Shown here one piece after another: positions 20,141 through 31,313 of a stretch of 64,000 bases of DNA (positions are counted from its first letter, which is position 1; the number at the start of each line of letters is the position of its first letter). The notes under the pieces were generated by a model that was not told where the DNA came from, did no database searches, and was given only the letters and a program-made list of their open reading frames with translations. The position numbers and the translations under genes are program-made. The stretch is from Yponomeuta sedellus (Eukaryota > Arthropoda > Insecta > Lepidoptera > Yponomeutidae): assembly GCA_934045075.1 (NCBI GenBank), contig OW203745.1:16185768-16249767 (forward strand). Direction: 5' to 3'.

Positions 20141-22430
20141 TTACTTACTATCAAACTTTTATTAATACAATGAACAAAACATCTAAAGTAAAACTAAAAT
20201 AATAACTAAACTAAAATCTAATTAACATAAAGTAATAAAAATAAATACCTATAATTTACAAATAAAACACTTGCCCCAGGTCAGTGTCCCTCGGCAGGGA
20301 GCCCAGAATGCTGGCAACATTCCCCCGTTGGATGGCCAGACTTATTCTCTGGCCGAGGTATGCGCCAGCCCTCCGGTCCCCCGTGGCGTCGATGAGGCGC
20401 GTTGACAGCTCTTTAAAGAGTGAACGCGCCTCGGGGCCCCACGGGCCCAGTGTCTCGACCCCAAACGGCGCAAATATGTATTGGTTGCCCAATGTTGCAT
20501 ATTTCCGCCGTTTGAGGCCTTCCGCCGCCCCGGCCGCTGAGCCAGCGGCCCTTATACTCTGGGAAACATGGGAAGGTGCTAGTGTGTCGACACAGGTTGA
20601 GTCCCACACCAACGGCCTCCCATGTTTCCAGGGTATTGACGTCATTCCGTCAGGCCTTTTCCCATCATCTCGGAAAATTCCCGGAGGTTCCAGCATTGCT
20701 GGAACTCCGGATGTAGCGAGGGCCCTTCGGATGACGTCATTTAGCGCCGCGTGCCTCGGTAAGCGGCCAGCACTCCGTTGACACGATAAGCCGTGGTGAC
20801 CCATGTGGTCGACGTCAGCGCCGCAGGGGCACTGATGGGGCACAGTGATAGCGCAGTCCCACTGCAGTGCTGAAAGATATGTTATCCATCAGCGTGCCAA
20901 TTGCCACTGATGGATGTGCCTGCAACCAATAAACTGACTCGCGCTCTGAGACAGCAAGGAGGCGGGCTCGCTCTGGGTCGCTGACACTAGATTCAACTAG
21001 TTGTCTTTGCGTCAGCTCACAAAGCGGCCCGTCCCACTGTCTCTGCACTGAAGGGTCCTTCGGTGGGTCGGTAGACGGGGATGGGCAGATAATTTGCTTA
21101 TACAAGGCCTCGATGCTGTGGACGGAAGACAAGAAGGCAGGCAGTGCCACGCTTGTCACTTTTCTGACTCCGAGGCCTCCCAACCTAATTGGTAGGGAGG
21201 CCTGGAGCCAGGCGCGTTCGGAAATGGGACAATTTAAAATCTGAATTAGGGCCAGATGAATCATGGAGTCTATGGGCCTCAAGAGTGCCGCCTGGCTAAA
21301 CAGCGGACTGCACCGCTGACTGACTTTTTGACTATCCAGAAACTGTGGGAAAGCTTTTTCGAGGACTGGCGCCCCTAGGAGGTAGAGGTTCTCACTATCC
21401 AGTATTTTTACATTTGGTGCCAGTCTGTTAAATTACCGAATTGGGATTTCTGAATTTATGTGGTCAAATGGATATAGTTCGCATTTGCTGTAATTTAGTT
21501 CCAAGCCTATTGATTTAAATTTTTCCGAGAGAGTTGCAAGATCTTTTTGTACTTCTTTTGACTCTCCTCCGAGGGTGCCATCATCGAGGTACCAGATGTT
21601 TAATTTTGATTTTAAGGAGGTTATTATTTTATTAATAGCCAAGCTGAAAATGGCTGGCCCAAGTGGGTCGCCCTGCTGGCAGCCCACAGCAGATTCGAGG
21701 GCGTTATCCCTGTACACTAGATTAGAATGGCAGCTGTAGGATTGCCACATGTAAGGATAAATTTCAGCGATTATTTCTTTTATCTCTGCCAGCATTGCGC
21801 CCCTGTCCACCGAGTTGAAGGCGTTCTGTACGTCCACCTTCAGTATCACCTCACCTCCTTTCTCCTTGATGTAGGTCCGCACAGCGTGCACTGCTGCCTC
21901 ACATCCTCCTTTTGACCCGAAGCCAAGTTGGGTTGGCTGGAGAATTTTTTTAAGTTTTGGGAGGATGCCGCGGCAGCAGAGCATTGACGCTATGTGGCGT
22001 ATCGTCAACCCCACCGCTACTGGGCGAATCCCTCCGTCTTTTTTCTTTAAGGGACATAGGTTCGCCCCTTATTGCGGCGGGGTCACCTCTGGGTTAACCC
22101 TTCCAGCCAGCATCTGGTTAACAAGGGCCGTGAGGCGGTTCAGCAGTGTCTCACCTGCCTGGCCGGTCACGCCGCAGAGGAGGTCTTTGAGGTGTTTAAG
22201 GCTAAGACCATCCAGGCCACTTGCTGAACCATTCTTAAATGACATCACGGCCCCTAGGACGTCTTTTTCAATGACTTCTAGATGTTCGCCATCGGACTGT
22301 GGAGCTGGTGGAAGGCAAAGAGAATCAAGGGGAGAGGGGTGTTTATTTCTAAGGGCCGACAGAACTTCGGGCGAGTCAGGTGCTGTGAAGTGTTTGTGGG
22401 CATGTAATGGATGACCATTGGTGTTTCTTG
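20141..22430 (-). pseudogene. decayed non-LTR retrotransposon: RT, CCHC, restriction-like endonuclease
   Basis: Minus-strand coding order from 22430: a region with SASGLDGLSLKHLKDLL (RT entry), then LCPLKKKDGGIRP, QNAFNSVDR (RT motif A region, 21.9 kb), GCQQGDPLGP (motif B), and the catalytic WYLDDGTLGG (motif C). After a stop at ~21433 the same frame continues to GAPVLEKAFP and a thumb-like region (21282-20815, ASLPIRLGGLGVR). After a frameshift near 20860 comes CPCGADVDHMGHHGLSC, a C-x-C-x8-H-x4-C finger, then KRPDG...LVWDST, fitting the PD-(D/E)xK restriction-like endonuclease found in R2/NeSL-type elements. At least two in-frame stops (one before GANLCPL at ~22050, one after SEIPIR at 21433) and one frameshift kill it. 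The 5' part is missing. Clade is not certain; YLDDG is unusual among R2-like elements. Confidence 0.85.
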
Positions 22431-22959
22431 TGTGCGAAAGAGTTTTGCCTTAAAATTCCATATCAACACTTTCAAGAAGCGCTTTATATCATCTGATAAG
22501 TTACGTTACGTTAACTCCCAGACTTAAAGTGAATATTGTGTTGAAGCGACGCTTTAGGACGCATCAAATTGCAGTTGCAATGGAAAATTCAATGTTTATT
22601 CTAACACAAAACAATGATAAGCAAGCAGTACTGTCCAAAAAAATCCACTTTAGCACTTAACGAATTTTCAAAAGTTGCTTATTAATCACCCTCCGGTCAT
22701 TATTGTTTTCAAATATACTAAAACCATTATTTATGTATCAAAACTATTAAAAATGAACAAAACATACCTCACGGAATAGAATCCATCACAACAATGTAAA
22801 GATTTACTAACAATACTTTATAAAAAAAATATTTGAAGGCTTCATTGTGAACCGCTAAACACATCGACTACTAATATACAAACTTTGGGTTGACACTGTG
22901 ACAAAAGGAAAAAATACATACCTTCCCTCAATTGCAATTAGCATCCGTGGTTAATCTGG
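22431..22959. other. anonymous AT-rich DNA
   Basis: No recognised content; a Penelope-like element remnant begins around 22960-23030. Confidence 0.45.
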
Positions 22960-24362
22960 CTAGCTGATAATGTCGCTTAGTATACATTTTGTGTTCTTTT
23001 GTCTTTTTAGGTTTTTTCCGTCTTTTCGCCTGTGTGCGTGGTCTCGGATGACTGACTCGGCAAAAATTACAAAAGTTAATCATGAAGTTACGTTCCAAAA
23101 TAGGTAAATCAATTATTTTATATAAAGTCAACAATATTGATTATTAGTAATCGAAGTTAAAAATTAATAAAACTAATTATTTTGCATGAACTAAAAATAT
23201 TGATTATTAATTGAAATTAAAATTAACTCTACAGTCACACTTTTAGCAAGGGGGTCTCATGCACTTAAGCACTGGTTCCCATGCTGCCGGTATATTCCAA
23301 CCACGATCTCTATTGAAATTTGGATGCCGGCGGATCTCTATTGCCTCGCGTATCATTCTAGGGAAGAAACGGTCTTCTCGGGCTAGAACTTAAACTTTAT
23401 CAAAATGTATAAAGTGGTTGGTACCACTAAGTGTATGTTCGCTGACTGCAGATCTACCAGAGCGCTTATGTTTCACGTCCGCGATATGTTCCTTCACCCG
23501 TTCAGCTATGGTACGCTTGGTTTGACCAATGTGGCGAGGAACCACATTCACAGTCAAGCTTGTATACTCCTGCCTCTTGTAAGGGAATCCTGTGCTTGAC
23601 ACTTCGCATGCATTGGTAGATATATCTTTCTTGGCGGCTTGTAGACAATTCTGATTGAAGCGCGTTTCAAAATACTGCCAATTTTGTCAGTCACACCTCT
23701 CACGAAAGGCAGGTAGGCTGGAACTCGCTCGCCTGTGTCCGGTTTGACACATCCTCCGCGACGGACACGCGGAACTTTCAGCTTGTTTGCACGAAGTACT
23801 CGTTTGACATGCTGGAGTTCCGCAGGTAGATGGTACTTGTCGAAGATTCGGTGAGCCCTCTGTAACAGAGATTTTTCAATGGTAGACAACTGACACGGGT
23901 GATGGTGAGATTCGCCGTTTAGGTGCCTATCAGTATGGGTCTTTTTCCTATAAACTGTATGTCCTAAGGTTCCATTTAGATTGATGACTAAAACATTTAA
24001 GAAAGCTAAAGAACAATCCGCTTCTAACTCCATTGTAAACTGGATCTTGTTGTTTATAGAGTTAAGGTGGTCTAAGAAAGCCGTTATTCCACTAGTAGAT
24101 AATATAGCAAAAGTGTCATCGACATATCGCTTATAGAACCTTGGTGGGACGGGAGCAGTTCGCAGGGCTCGCTCCTCGAAGTCTTCCATGAAAATATCGG
24201 CTACAACGGGAGAAACAGGGGAACCCATGGCTACCCCGTCTACCTGCATGTAAAACTCACCATTCCATACCAAGTAGCCAGTTGTTAGGCAGTGATCTAA
24301 CAGCTCTGCATATAATTATTATATAATTATGTCTAGTGCTCGTGTTAACCTTAGAAAATACT
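22960..24362 (-). pseudogene. Penelope-like element, RT and GIY-YIG endonuclease remnants
   Basis: Minus-strand frame 24273-23554 (239 codons) has VDGVAMGSPVSPVVADIFM and the RT catalytic motif RYVDDTFAIL, then CSLAFLNVLVI and HRTVYRKxT-like PLE features. Downstream a shifted frame (to 23390) carries GVYKLDCECGS-type and HIGQTKRTIAERVKEH residues, the GIY-YIG endonuclease of Penelope-like elements. At least one frameshift (near 23590) separates the two. The RT is 5'-truncated: sequence jumps from the leader AGTATTTTCTAAGG (complement of 24349-24362) into mid-RT. The 3' untranslated part (23000-23460) is shared with the element at 52491-53320. Confidence 0.88.
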
Positions 24363-24364
24363 AT

Positions 24365-24436
24365 ATTGAACTGTAACGTTCATGAAGCCGCAGTTTCTGC
24401 GCTACTTTGAATAAAACCTTTTCATTTAATTTCATT
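24365..24436 (+). repeat. short retroposon tail (GCAGTTTCTGCGC...TTTCATTTCATT)
   Basis: GTAACGTTCATGAAGCCGC, TTTCTGCGCTACTTT and a TTTCATTTAATTTCATTTC end; also at 37450-37530 (minus) and 37585-37660 (plus). Confidence 0.55.
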
Positions 24437-24784
24437 TCATTAACCATCTTATTTTGCCGTCATTTGGTGGTTCGAAAAATTAGTGTAGGTATGTGACGAG
24501 ATAAGATAAGATATTTACTGAGCTTTCTTGTTGTACATGAGATGTCTTATATAGTAAATGTATCAAACAAGAACCCTGCTAGGGCGCTGCCAATAAACAA
24601 ATTGTTAATATAAAATTATGTTACTGAAATAAAATAACAAACAATGGTTTCACTGTTAACTTAATTCCGGATTCACTTGCATGATTTTTGTCGTAAACCT
24701 GGCCGGACTCTTCCGACAAAAAAATAAAGCAAGTGAACCCGGAACCCTTGCGTTAGATTGAGATTTAAAATAAAAATGGCAAAA
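24437..24784. other. 5S spacer DNA
   Basis: The right part (TTAATTCCGGATTCACTTG, ACTCTTCCGACAAAAAA) is shared with spacers before the 5S genes at 31314 and 34465, so it belongs to the 5S repeat unit rather than to a separate gene. Confidence 0.5.
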
Positions 24785-24902
24785 GCCAACGATACGTGCT
24801 GTTCCCAGGCGGTCACCCATCCAAGTACTGAACACGCCCGATGTTGCTTAACTTCGGTGATCGGACGAGAACCGGTGTATTCAACATGGTATGAACGTTG
24901 GC
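24785..24902 (-). rRNA. 5S ribosomal RNA, copy 3
   Basis: Sequence identical to copy 1. Followed on the minus strand by TTTTGCCATTTTTATTTT, a terminator context conserved in most copies. Upstream on the minus strand is TACATTTTGCACC, the conserved upstream box. Confidence 0.97.
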
Positions 24903-25895
24903 GGCTATTGGTGCAAAATGTACGTGAATCTGAAAAAAAAAGCTATTCAAAAATCGTTTGTATCGAAAACGTCTACGTAACTGCTTCCCCGTTTTAAGTT
25001 TGTTGGCACTTGGCGGTGACGTCATCGGGGGCAAAATTGTGCTAAGCTGTCAAGGCTGGGTTATTATAACGACAGTTCAAAGCATTTAATTTTACTTAGA
25101 TTTGCGAGTCGTTAGGTTACAAATCATACTAATTGAATAGAAATGGGTAAATAAAAGCTAATCACATTCTCGCCTATAGACACCGCGGATTTCCTCACCA
25201 TATAGCGTGGAGCCGTGTTTTAATTAAACAAATTTGGACATGCAACAACTTTATTCAATTTATCACTGGTTTGAATCTGTCACTTTATTATGTATGACAT
25301 TCGATGTACATTGCGCAGTCGAGTTTTCCGTCTTGATCATCTGTACGTTAATCTTTGCAATGTACATCTAATTCATATAGTAAATGAATTGTAGCTCATT
25401 AAATATGACCTTGAAATCAGGCTGCTCTGAACTAGGGCACGCTTTATCACAGTAGTGGCAGCAGAAACCTCCAAATCATTTTGTTACAGCCAGTTTTGAT
25501 TTTGAGGTCAATCAAACAAAGTGTTTTAACCAAAATTACATTGAAACTGATACGTATTTGTACGAGACAGTACAGCAAGAAGGTGCATGGCACAAACTAA
25601 AAAGGTTAATTTCTTTTTATTTTAAATAGTTGTGTTTTGTTATTTGTCACTATGCATCTTCATCTAGAACTATTAAGATGTCTTAGTCAATGTTTTATTT
25701 TTATTACTAATACAGTCCATTAATATCTATAAACTTATGTTTGATTGCGACCCAAACATTATTATTGAACATCACAAGTTTAACTAGGTGTCCATTGTCA
25801 TGGGCTCATAGGATATCAACACGTTTTACAGCGCACATCTGTCAAACAAAATGAGCAACGTACACTACGAACTAAAGCTGCTGCCGCGTTAAAAT
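24903..25895. repeat. 5S spacer, duplicated at 31432-32285
   Basis: Contains GGTGACGTCATCGGGGGC, ATTGCGCAGTCGAGTTTTCC and GTGTCCATTGTCATGGGC, all found in the same order in the spacer at 31432-32285. No gene within it. Confidence 0.8.
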
Positions 25896-25911
25896 ACGGC
25901 ATTTTGTTAAC

Positions 25912-26096
25912 GAACTAGTTCTCTACATTAGCGCTAGATAGCGTTACTTTAGCATAGTCGAGAGAAAATTCGCGACGCTATTTGTCGGTTTTCTAAGTAA
26001 CTAGCGGTCGATATGGTAGCGACATCTGGCAATAATACATAATTTATGCTAATTAGCGGAGTACGTTTTTTCGTATGGGAATATCACTCCTGTCCA
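25912..26096 (+). repeat. ~180-bp dispersed repeat, copy B
   Basis: Homologous to 15120-15305 (GAGAGAAAATTCGCGACGC, GGTAGCGACATCT). It ends six bases before the MITE copy at 26102. Confidence 0.7.
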
Positions 26097-26101
26097 TGTC
26101 T

Positions 26102-26408
26102 GAGTGCTTAGTGCGAGTTTTTTAACTACTCGATCGCGTTAACGTAAACTCATATTTGTATGGCATCGAGAAAGCGCCACCTAGCGACAAGTATGGAAAT
26201 TAAAATTGCTGAGTGCGAGTTGTAATGGTTTACGTTGAGAAGTGAACACGTTTACCAGCCAAAACACGAATAAAGGCGAGTGCGAGTTGTACTGCGACAG
26301 CGTTTTGCCAGTTCGAACGGTTAACTTACTCATACTCACTACTCAATGCTCGATTAACGCGGTAGTAAAGTTATTCGATTGGATCTGTCAAACTCGCACT
26401 AAGCACTC
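26102..26408 (+). mobile_element. 307-bp MITE, copy 3
   Basis: Ends GAGTGCTTAGTGCGAGTTT / AACTCGCACTAAGCACTC and interior near-identical to 12393-12699. It is a single copy, which shows the unit length independently of the tandem pair. Confidence 0.88.
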
Positions 26409-26893
26409 TGGTTAGTCACATTAAACATCTCTGATTTCGTGCACTATATAAGAAAAAAGATGTAGATAAATCTTATAATAAATCCTATTAGTCCTTTCCA
26501 TTTCTTTAAAATATTTTTTTACCTCGATTAATTATGTTTTTATAACGATTAATGTAATAAAATACATATTTAGCAAAATTAATGTTCTGTGCGAGTACTT
26601 ATTAATTCAGCCCCGGCGCGACCTGAAATATTAATACTGCGGATCTTACATAGATGGCGTGCATACAATGAACAGATTATAACAATTTATATCACGGTCA
26701 TATTAACAAGAACTCAGATACAAACATACTCTACAATAGCACTCTCGAAAATGGCGCTATCTAGCAATAAACCTAGCTAAGTGTCGCGTTAGTACCAATA
26801 CTCACCACTGTCGCTGTATTTGCGCGAAAATCGTTACCGAACTTAACAAACGAATGTCCTTTAGATTCAGGATGCAAATAAAAATGGCAAAAA
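26409..26893. other. 5S spacer and anonymous DNA
   Basis: Nothing recognised except the terminator-side context ATAAAAATGGCAAAAA directly before the 5S gene. Confidence 0.45.
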
Positions 26894-27011
26894 GCCAACG
26901 ATACGTGCTGTTCCCAGGCGGTCACCCATCCAAGTACTGAACACGCCCGATGTTGCTTAACTTCGGTGATCGGACGAGAACCGGTGTATTCAACATGGTA
27001 TGAACGTTGGC
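26894..27011 (-). rRNA. 5S ribosomal RNA, copy 4
   Basis: Identical to copy 1. The minus-strand upstream region has TTATATAAG about 25 nt before the start, a TATA-like element. Confidence 0.97.
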
Positions 27012-27275
27012 AACAGTACAGTCAAAATATACTTATATAACCATCGGAAAAAAGGTACATACTATATTCTATGGTACTCTTGTGCAGAACATAAAATCGA
27101 CAATAAATAAAATATTTGACAAACTCGTCTGCGAGCTAAACATTCAAGAATTCTTGTGGGTAACTTAAATACCAATCAGAAACCCTTAAAAGTAATGTGC
27201 TGTTAAAGTAACAATCTACAACCGGCCGCCAAACACAAAACGCCCTTTCTTGGTCAGGTAGACAGAGATAGCAGA

Positions 27276-27455
27276 CGACCTCTGTGGCGCAGCGGTAGCG
27301 CATCAGCCTATCATGCGAGAGGTCCCGGTTCGATCCGCGGCTGCTAACATAAAAAACCCCAGGTCTTGGATGTTTACACGTTTGTGATGTCGCTGTTTTT
27401 GGTTCCCACGACCTGTTTGTGCCTGTATGTAAATGTTAATGTTATGTTGTTTGTT
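27276..27455 (+). mobile_element. tRNA-derived SINE, family A, copy 1
   Basis: Head TCTGTGGCGCAGCGGTAGCG and GGTCCCGGTTCGATCC gives A and B boxes of a tRNA-like promoter. Body CCAGGTCTTGGATGTTTAC and TTTGTGATGTCGCTG. Compared with 48901-49095 it lacks a ~35-bp part of the body (GGGTATCCTAGTGTGGGG). Not a tRNA gene, because the stems do not pair. Confidence 0.8.
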
Positions 27456-27509
27456 GTTAATAGGGTCCCATTTGGGACCTTTCGCGTACTAAACCCTCAG
27501 AGTTCTCTA

Positions 27510-28125
27510 CTTCTTAGAAATGTATTGCTTTGACTATTCATCGATTTCTTCATCAGGTTAGGCCTAGCCCATCACATCTAATAGGCTGTCATCCATAAAC
27601 ACACGCCTCTATCCCAGAGGGATATTCAGAGACCAAAGATTGCAACTTGCCACGATCCTGACAGATCGCCTTCGCTTCATCAACTCTAATAAGTAGTTGC
27701 ATGCACGCACGCCGGTGCCGGGTACGTTTTATCTTCCCCTTTGCAAGTACATCCCCATAATTTATTAGTACCTACTAATAAACACAAACAAGTGTCTCAA
27801 AGCTCTATATCTTCCAGAAAAGGGCCGCTATGTGTTGTGGTGTTAGCAATCACAAAAAAATGGCAATACTGGAATAGGAACTGTCATTGGGGACTGTCAT
27901 GTTATGGCGGCGAATCGGTGTCTTTTTTGATCGGTGTTGATAAAACGAGAAGTATCCTCTTATATGATTGTGATTATATCTAATACTGTGAAACTTATCC
28001 CATAGTTTGATTCTTTTATAGTTGTATTATGCAATATCGCTTGTATCGAAAACATCCACGTGACTCCTTCCACGTTGGAAGTTTGTCGGCACTTGGCCGT
28101 GTCATCAGGAGCGAAATTGTGCAAC
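27510..28125. repeat. dispersed repeat related to 5S spacer, with nested LINE tail
   Basis: Outer parts match 14110-14430 (GAAATGTATTGCTTTGACT, ATCTTCCAGAAAAG, TTGTATCGAAAACATCC). A minus-orientation LINE 3' tail is nested at 27603-27735 (CCACGATCCTGACAGATCGC, TTGCATGCACGCACGCCGG). Confidence 0.6.
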
Positions 28126-28129
28126 ACAT

Positions 28130-28275
28130 CATAATCAACCCATTACGTCTCCACCGAGGGGCACGGGTCTCGTCCCTATAGAAGGTATAACCAAGAATCC
28201 TTGGGTTAACGTATAGGCATAATCAACCAAGGGGGCCAAGTCCGGATTGGTGGAGGCTTGCAAGACTAGTGGCTG
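28130..28275. repeat. dispersed tail (CCACCGAGGGGCACGGGTCTC family)
   Basis: ATCAACCCATTACGTC, GAGGGGCACGGGTCTCGTCC and CCAAGTCCGGATTGGTGGAGG match the two halves of the repeat at 61255-61395 and 47395-47475, in inverted order. Confidence 0.5.
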
Positions 28276-28418
28276 GTCGGACTGTCAGAAATTTTCAAGC
28301 CGCCCTAAGGCCTCTGGCTTGGCTTAACGACTGCCATCTATCGATGGCAGCCGGAACTGCTTAATGTGCCTTGCGAAGCACGGAACCTCTAGGAGAAATG
28401 CCGCAAGCGTTCGTCATA

Positions 28419-29484
28419 CGGCCGAATACTCAAACGTCATTCAAATATTTAAAGGCATCTTAAATAATTGACAAGCCGTTAAACACAAAATTCGTATACA
28501 CAAACGTTAGTTAAAAGCTTGTGTTAAATTTAAGTGGAACACAAAATAACCGGCAGTTAAACATCACTCAGCGAAAAATTCGTATACTCGAACGCCACTT
28601 AACGCGATTTATCTGTCAAACGGGCTGTCAAATCGAGTTGAGTAGGCGTTACAATTGAAAGTGGTCGCGAGGACCTTCAAATCGTAAAAAAGTTGTAATA
28701 TCAGTGAACTTATGTGAAAAACAATGTCCTCATCATGTCGAGGAAGGGCCTAATGTGCCTCGAAGAAATGAGGCAAAGTTAAATGCTTTCGAGTATTATA
28801 ATGAAACAGACTTCCATGCGCGGTTCCGGCTGTCGAAAGAGACGGTATTATATTTGGAGTCTGTCCGTCTTTTGTCATACAATCCAACCAGTTACAAGGA
28901 GTAATAGATCCAAACAGCCAGTGGACCAAATTTTAATAACCCTGCGTTATTAATATTAATATTATGCTACTGGCATAATAACGCATAATAATAATTCTCC
29001 TTCAATTCTTGTTTATATTAGTATTTATCAGGGAGTAGCTTTAAAAAACCGCAATACTGCAATGTTTTTATTGTGGTAGACTTTTCAAATGTCATTGGTG
29101 AGATGGCCCTAACGTTTCGTTCTACGACAATATAAGATATTATTATTACAACATAAACATTTTGCTTTGTACAAAACGAGGTAATAATAATTTAAGTTTG
29201 TTTCATAAATCATATTATGATTTATTTTATTTTTATAAAAATACTTCATATTTCATCACAAAACTTAAAATTGATCGAACAAATTCTGCGTAAATCGGAT
29301 ACACAACGTAAGTTTCAATATTTTGTCAATGAAAACAGACTTGTTGTTTATTTGACGGCTTCTCAGCTAATCACGGTCTGAAATTGTTTGAATGAAGTTT
29401 GTGTATACCACTCAATATGTAACAGATGTTCTGAATGCCCTTCAACTGAGTGATCGATTTGACTGACGTTTGAGTATTCGGCCG
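28419..29484 (+). mobile_element. PIF/Harbinger-type DNA transposon relic
   Basis: Exact 21-bp terminal inverted repeats beginning CGGCCGAATACTCAAACG, flanked by a 3-bp ATA duplication (28416-28418 and 29485-29487), as expected for PIF/Harbinger. A 66-codon frame at 28704-28904 contains FHARFRLSKETVLYL, a pattern I associate with the N-terminal part of Harbinger (HARBI1-like) transposases. The frame then stops, and the rest of the 1066-bp element has no transposase; it is an internally deleted copy. Confidence 0.82.
28704..28904 (+). pseudogene. truncated HARBI1-like transposase N-terminus
   Basis: 66 codons; residues ~36-52 FHARFRLSKETVLYLES resemble the conserved RFRLSK start of insect Harbinger nucleases. 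The DDE catalytic region is absent. Lies inside the transposon 28419-29484 in its presumed coding orientation. Confidence 0.65.
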
Positions 29485-29487
29485 ATA

Positions 29488-29806
29488 GACACATAAAAAA
29501 GTACAATTTGTAATATAGTTTGTGGAGTAATCAACTTAACAATGTACATAGAATCGTCATTTTATGTGAAAGCTCGGTACTATCACAGGTGCTATCCATT
29601 GTAAACCACCTCTTATGCACGACAAGAGTATGGTGTTTATATGACACTAGTTAAACATAGTAGGTAGTTACGAAAATAGCGTATAATCGTTGATCTACTT
29701 TGAGCAAATATTCTTCGCCGTCATTTGATGGTCAGAAAAATATGTGCAAGCGACACGATGGTTTTCCTCCCTACTATACTTAAAATTAAAATAAAAATGG
29801 CAAAAA
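29488..29806. other. 5S spacer
   Basis: No recognised gene; ATAAAAATGGCAAAAA directly precedes the 5S gene as the terminator side. Confidence 0.45.
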
Positions 29807-29924
29807 GCCAACGATACGTGCTGTTCCCAGGCGGTCACCCATCCAAGTACTGAACACGCCCGATGTCGCTTAACTTCGGTGATCGGACGAGAACCGGTGT
29901 ATTCAACATGGTATGAACGTTGGC
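29807..29924 (-). rRNA. 5S ribosomal RNA, copy 5 (one substitution)
   Basis: Differs from the consensus by one base: AAGCGACATC for AAGCAACATC on the minus strand, within the conserved central region. Upstream box TACGTACGTACTATTTG present. Likely still transcribable. Confidence 0.95.
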
Positions 29925-29970
29925 GATAGAGAGATCAAATAGTACGTACGTAAATCATCTGAATGCTATA

Positions 29971-30916
29971 CCATTGAATTTGAAGCAAGGATAGAAACCC
30001 ATTCCCATACAAGCAAATCGGATCCCAAAAAACCGCGCCGGGCCCAGAGGCCGCCACTGAAAATGCGCGCAAAGCCGAAAAATACGTGTAGAGCGCTTTG
30101 TCTAAAACCGCTAGATGGCATCGCTAGATGGCATGGCATTTAATTATTGTTTATGTAGTTAATTGTTCCAAGACATTATAAAATGTAAAGGTGATATGCT
30201 GTCGACTGTTCCTCAACAGCAAGTTGCGAATTCAAAAACTAGGGGGGACAAACTGCGACCACGAGTTCTTATAGGAAGCTGCCATAATAATCGGTACCGT
30301 TTTTAGTAATGTTTTAAGCAACTTATTTGTCAATAAATCACATAAAAATTAAAAGATGTACCAACATAGCTTAATCGATCTTGTACTAGAAACCTTAAAA
30401 AAAATATATTTCATCCACCTATTTTGCAAAATGTGAAATATCTGTGAACCATCCATGAGGTATATTTTCGTGTATCGTTTTCGAAAATTTCTATACATTT
30501 ACCACGGATATCCGTGACATTTACTATCTGCGAACGGTTTAATCAGTGATGTCTGCGCGCGCCCCAGTCCCTTCTGCGTGGCCCAATTATTTCTATTAGC
30601 GCCATCTAACGTGGAGTAGCATAGACTAGTGAGATTGTGCACAAGCAACTCATTATCAAGTACGGTAGCTGACTGGGTTACGAAAGATTGATTAAAATAA
30701 TTAAGTTATCTCGATCTTAATAACTTATTGATTAAATCATTGGATTTTTTAATATTAATTTATAAAAAAATAAACTATTAGGGAAATGTGGTTCAATTTC
30801 GTTATTTCACAGAAAATGTAATAAGTTAGTCACAAATTTTACCGACAAGCGACGTCAGCGCCAGGATCCGAAAAAAGCTATTGAATGATCTTCTATCCTT
30901 ACTTCAAATTCAATGG
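29971..30916. mobile_element. 946-bp insertion with 24-bp TIRs in a 5S spacer
   Basis: Inverted ends CCATTGAATTTGAAGCAAGG and CCTTACTTCAAATTCAATGG, flanked by CTATA on both sides (29966-29970, 30917-30921). The paralogous spacer at 33434-33460 reads GAATGCTATACTAAACCAC, the uninterrupted site with a single CTATA. No coding capacity in the interior, so a non-autonomous DNA transposon; superfamily not determined. Confidence 0.88.
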
Positions 30917-30921
30917 CTATA

Positions 30922-31313
30922 CTAAACCACAGAGGACTAAAGGGACAAATTATTGCGCGCGCCATAATATACCTTATAGAACAGAAATAAACCGCTGTTT
31001 CGATAATACCGTATTATCAATTTATCATGGACCATCTGATTTTTATACCAGCTTATTTTGATTTGAGAAATAATAAAAATGAAACGACAGTGGTTTTTCT
31101 GTTAATTTTTTCAACCAAAAAATCCGTAAGCACATACACATAGTTAATTTAATTCTGTATTCACTTAGGTACATGGTTTTTTACAGGGCTCTTTTGACGA
31201 GGAATCAAGAAAGTTCACGCGGAATTAAGTGTAGTGCTTACGGAAGTCTTGTTAAAAAATGGTTTCTCTGCCTGCTAACCCTAGTTTCAGAATGAAAATA
31301 AAAATGGCAAAAA
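30922..31313. other. 5S spacer
   Basis: AAACCACAGAGGACTAAA, CTGTTTCGATAATACCG and TAGTGCTTACGGAAGT are shared with the spacers at 32900-33280 and 33440-34460. Confidence 0.7.

Noticed and set aside
20284..20781. 165-codon plus-strand frame
   Set aside because: Antisense of the RT/endonuclease relic, whose minus-strand protein features are clear.
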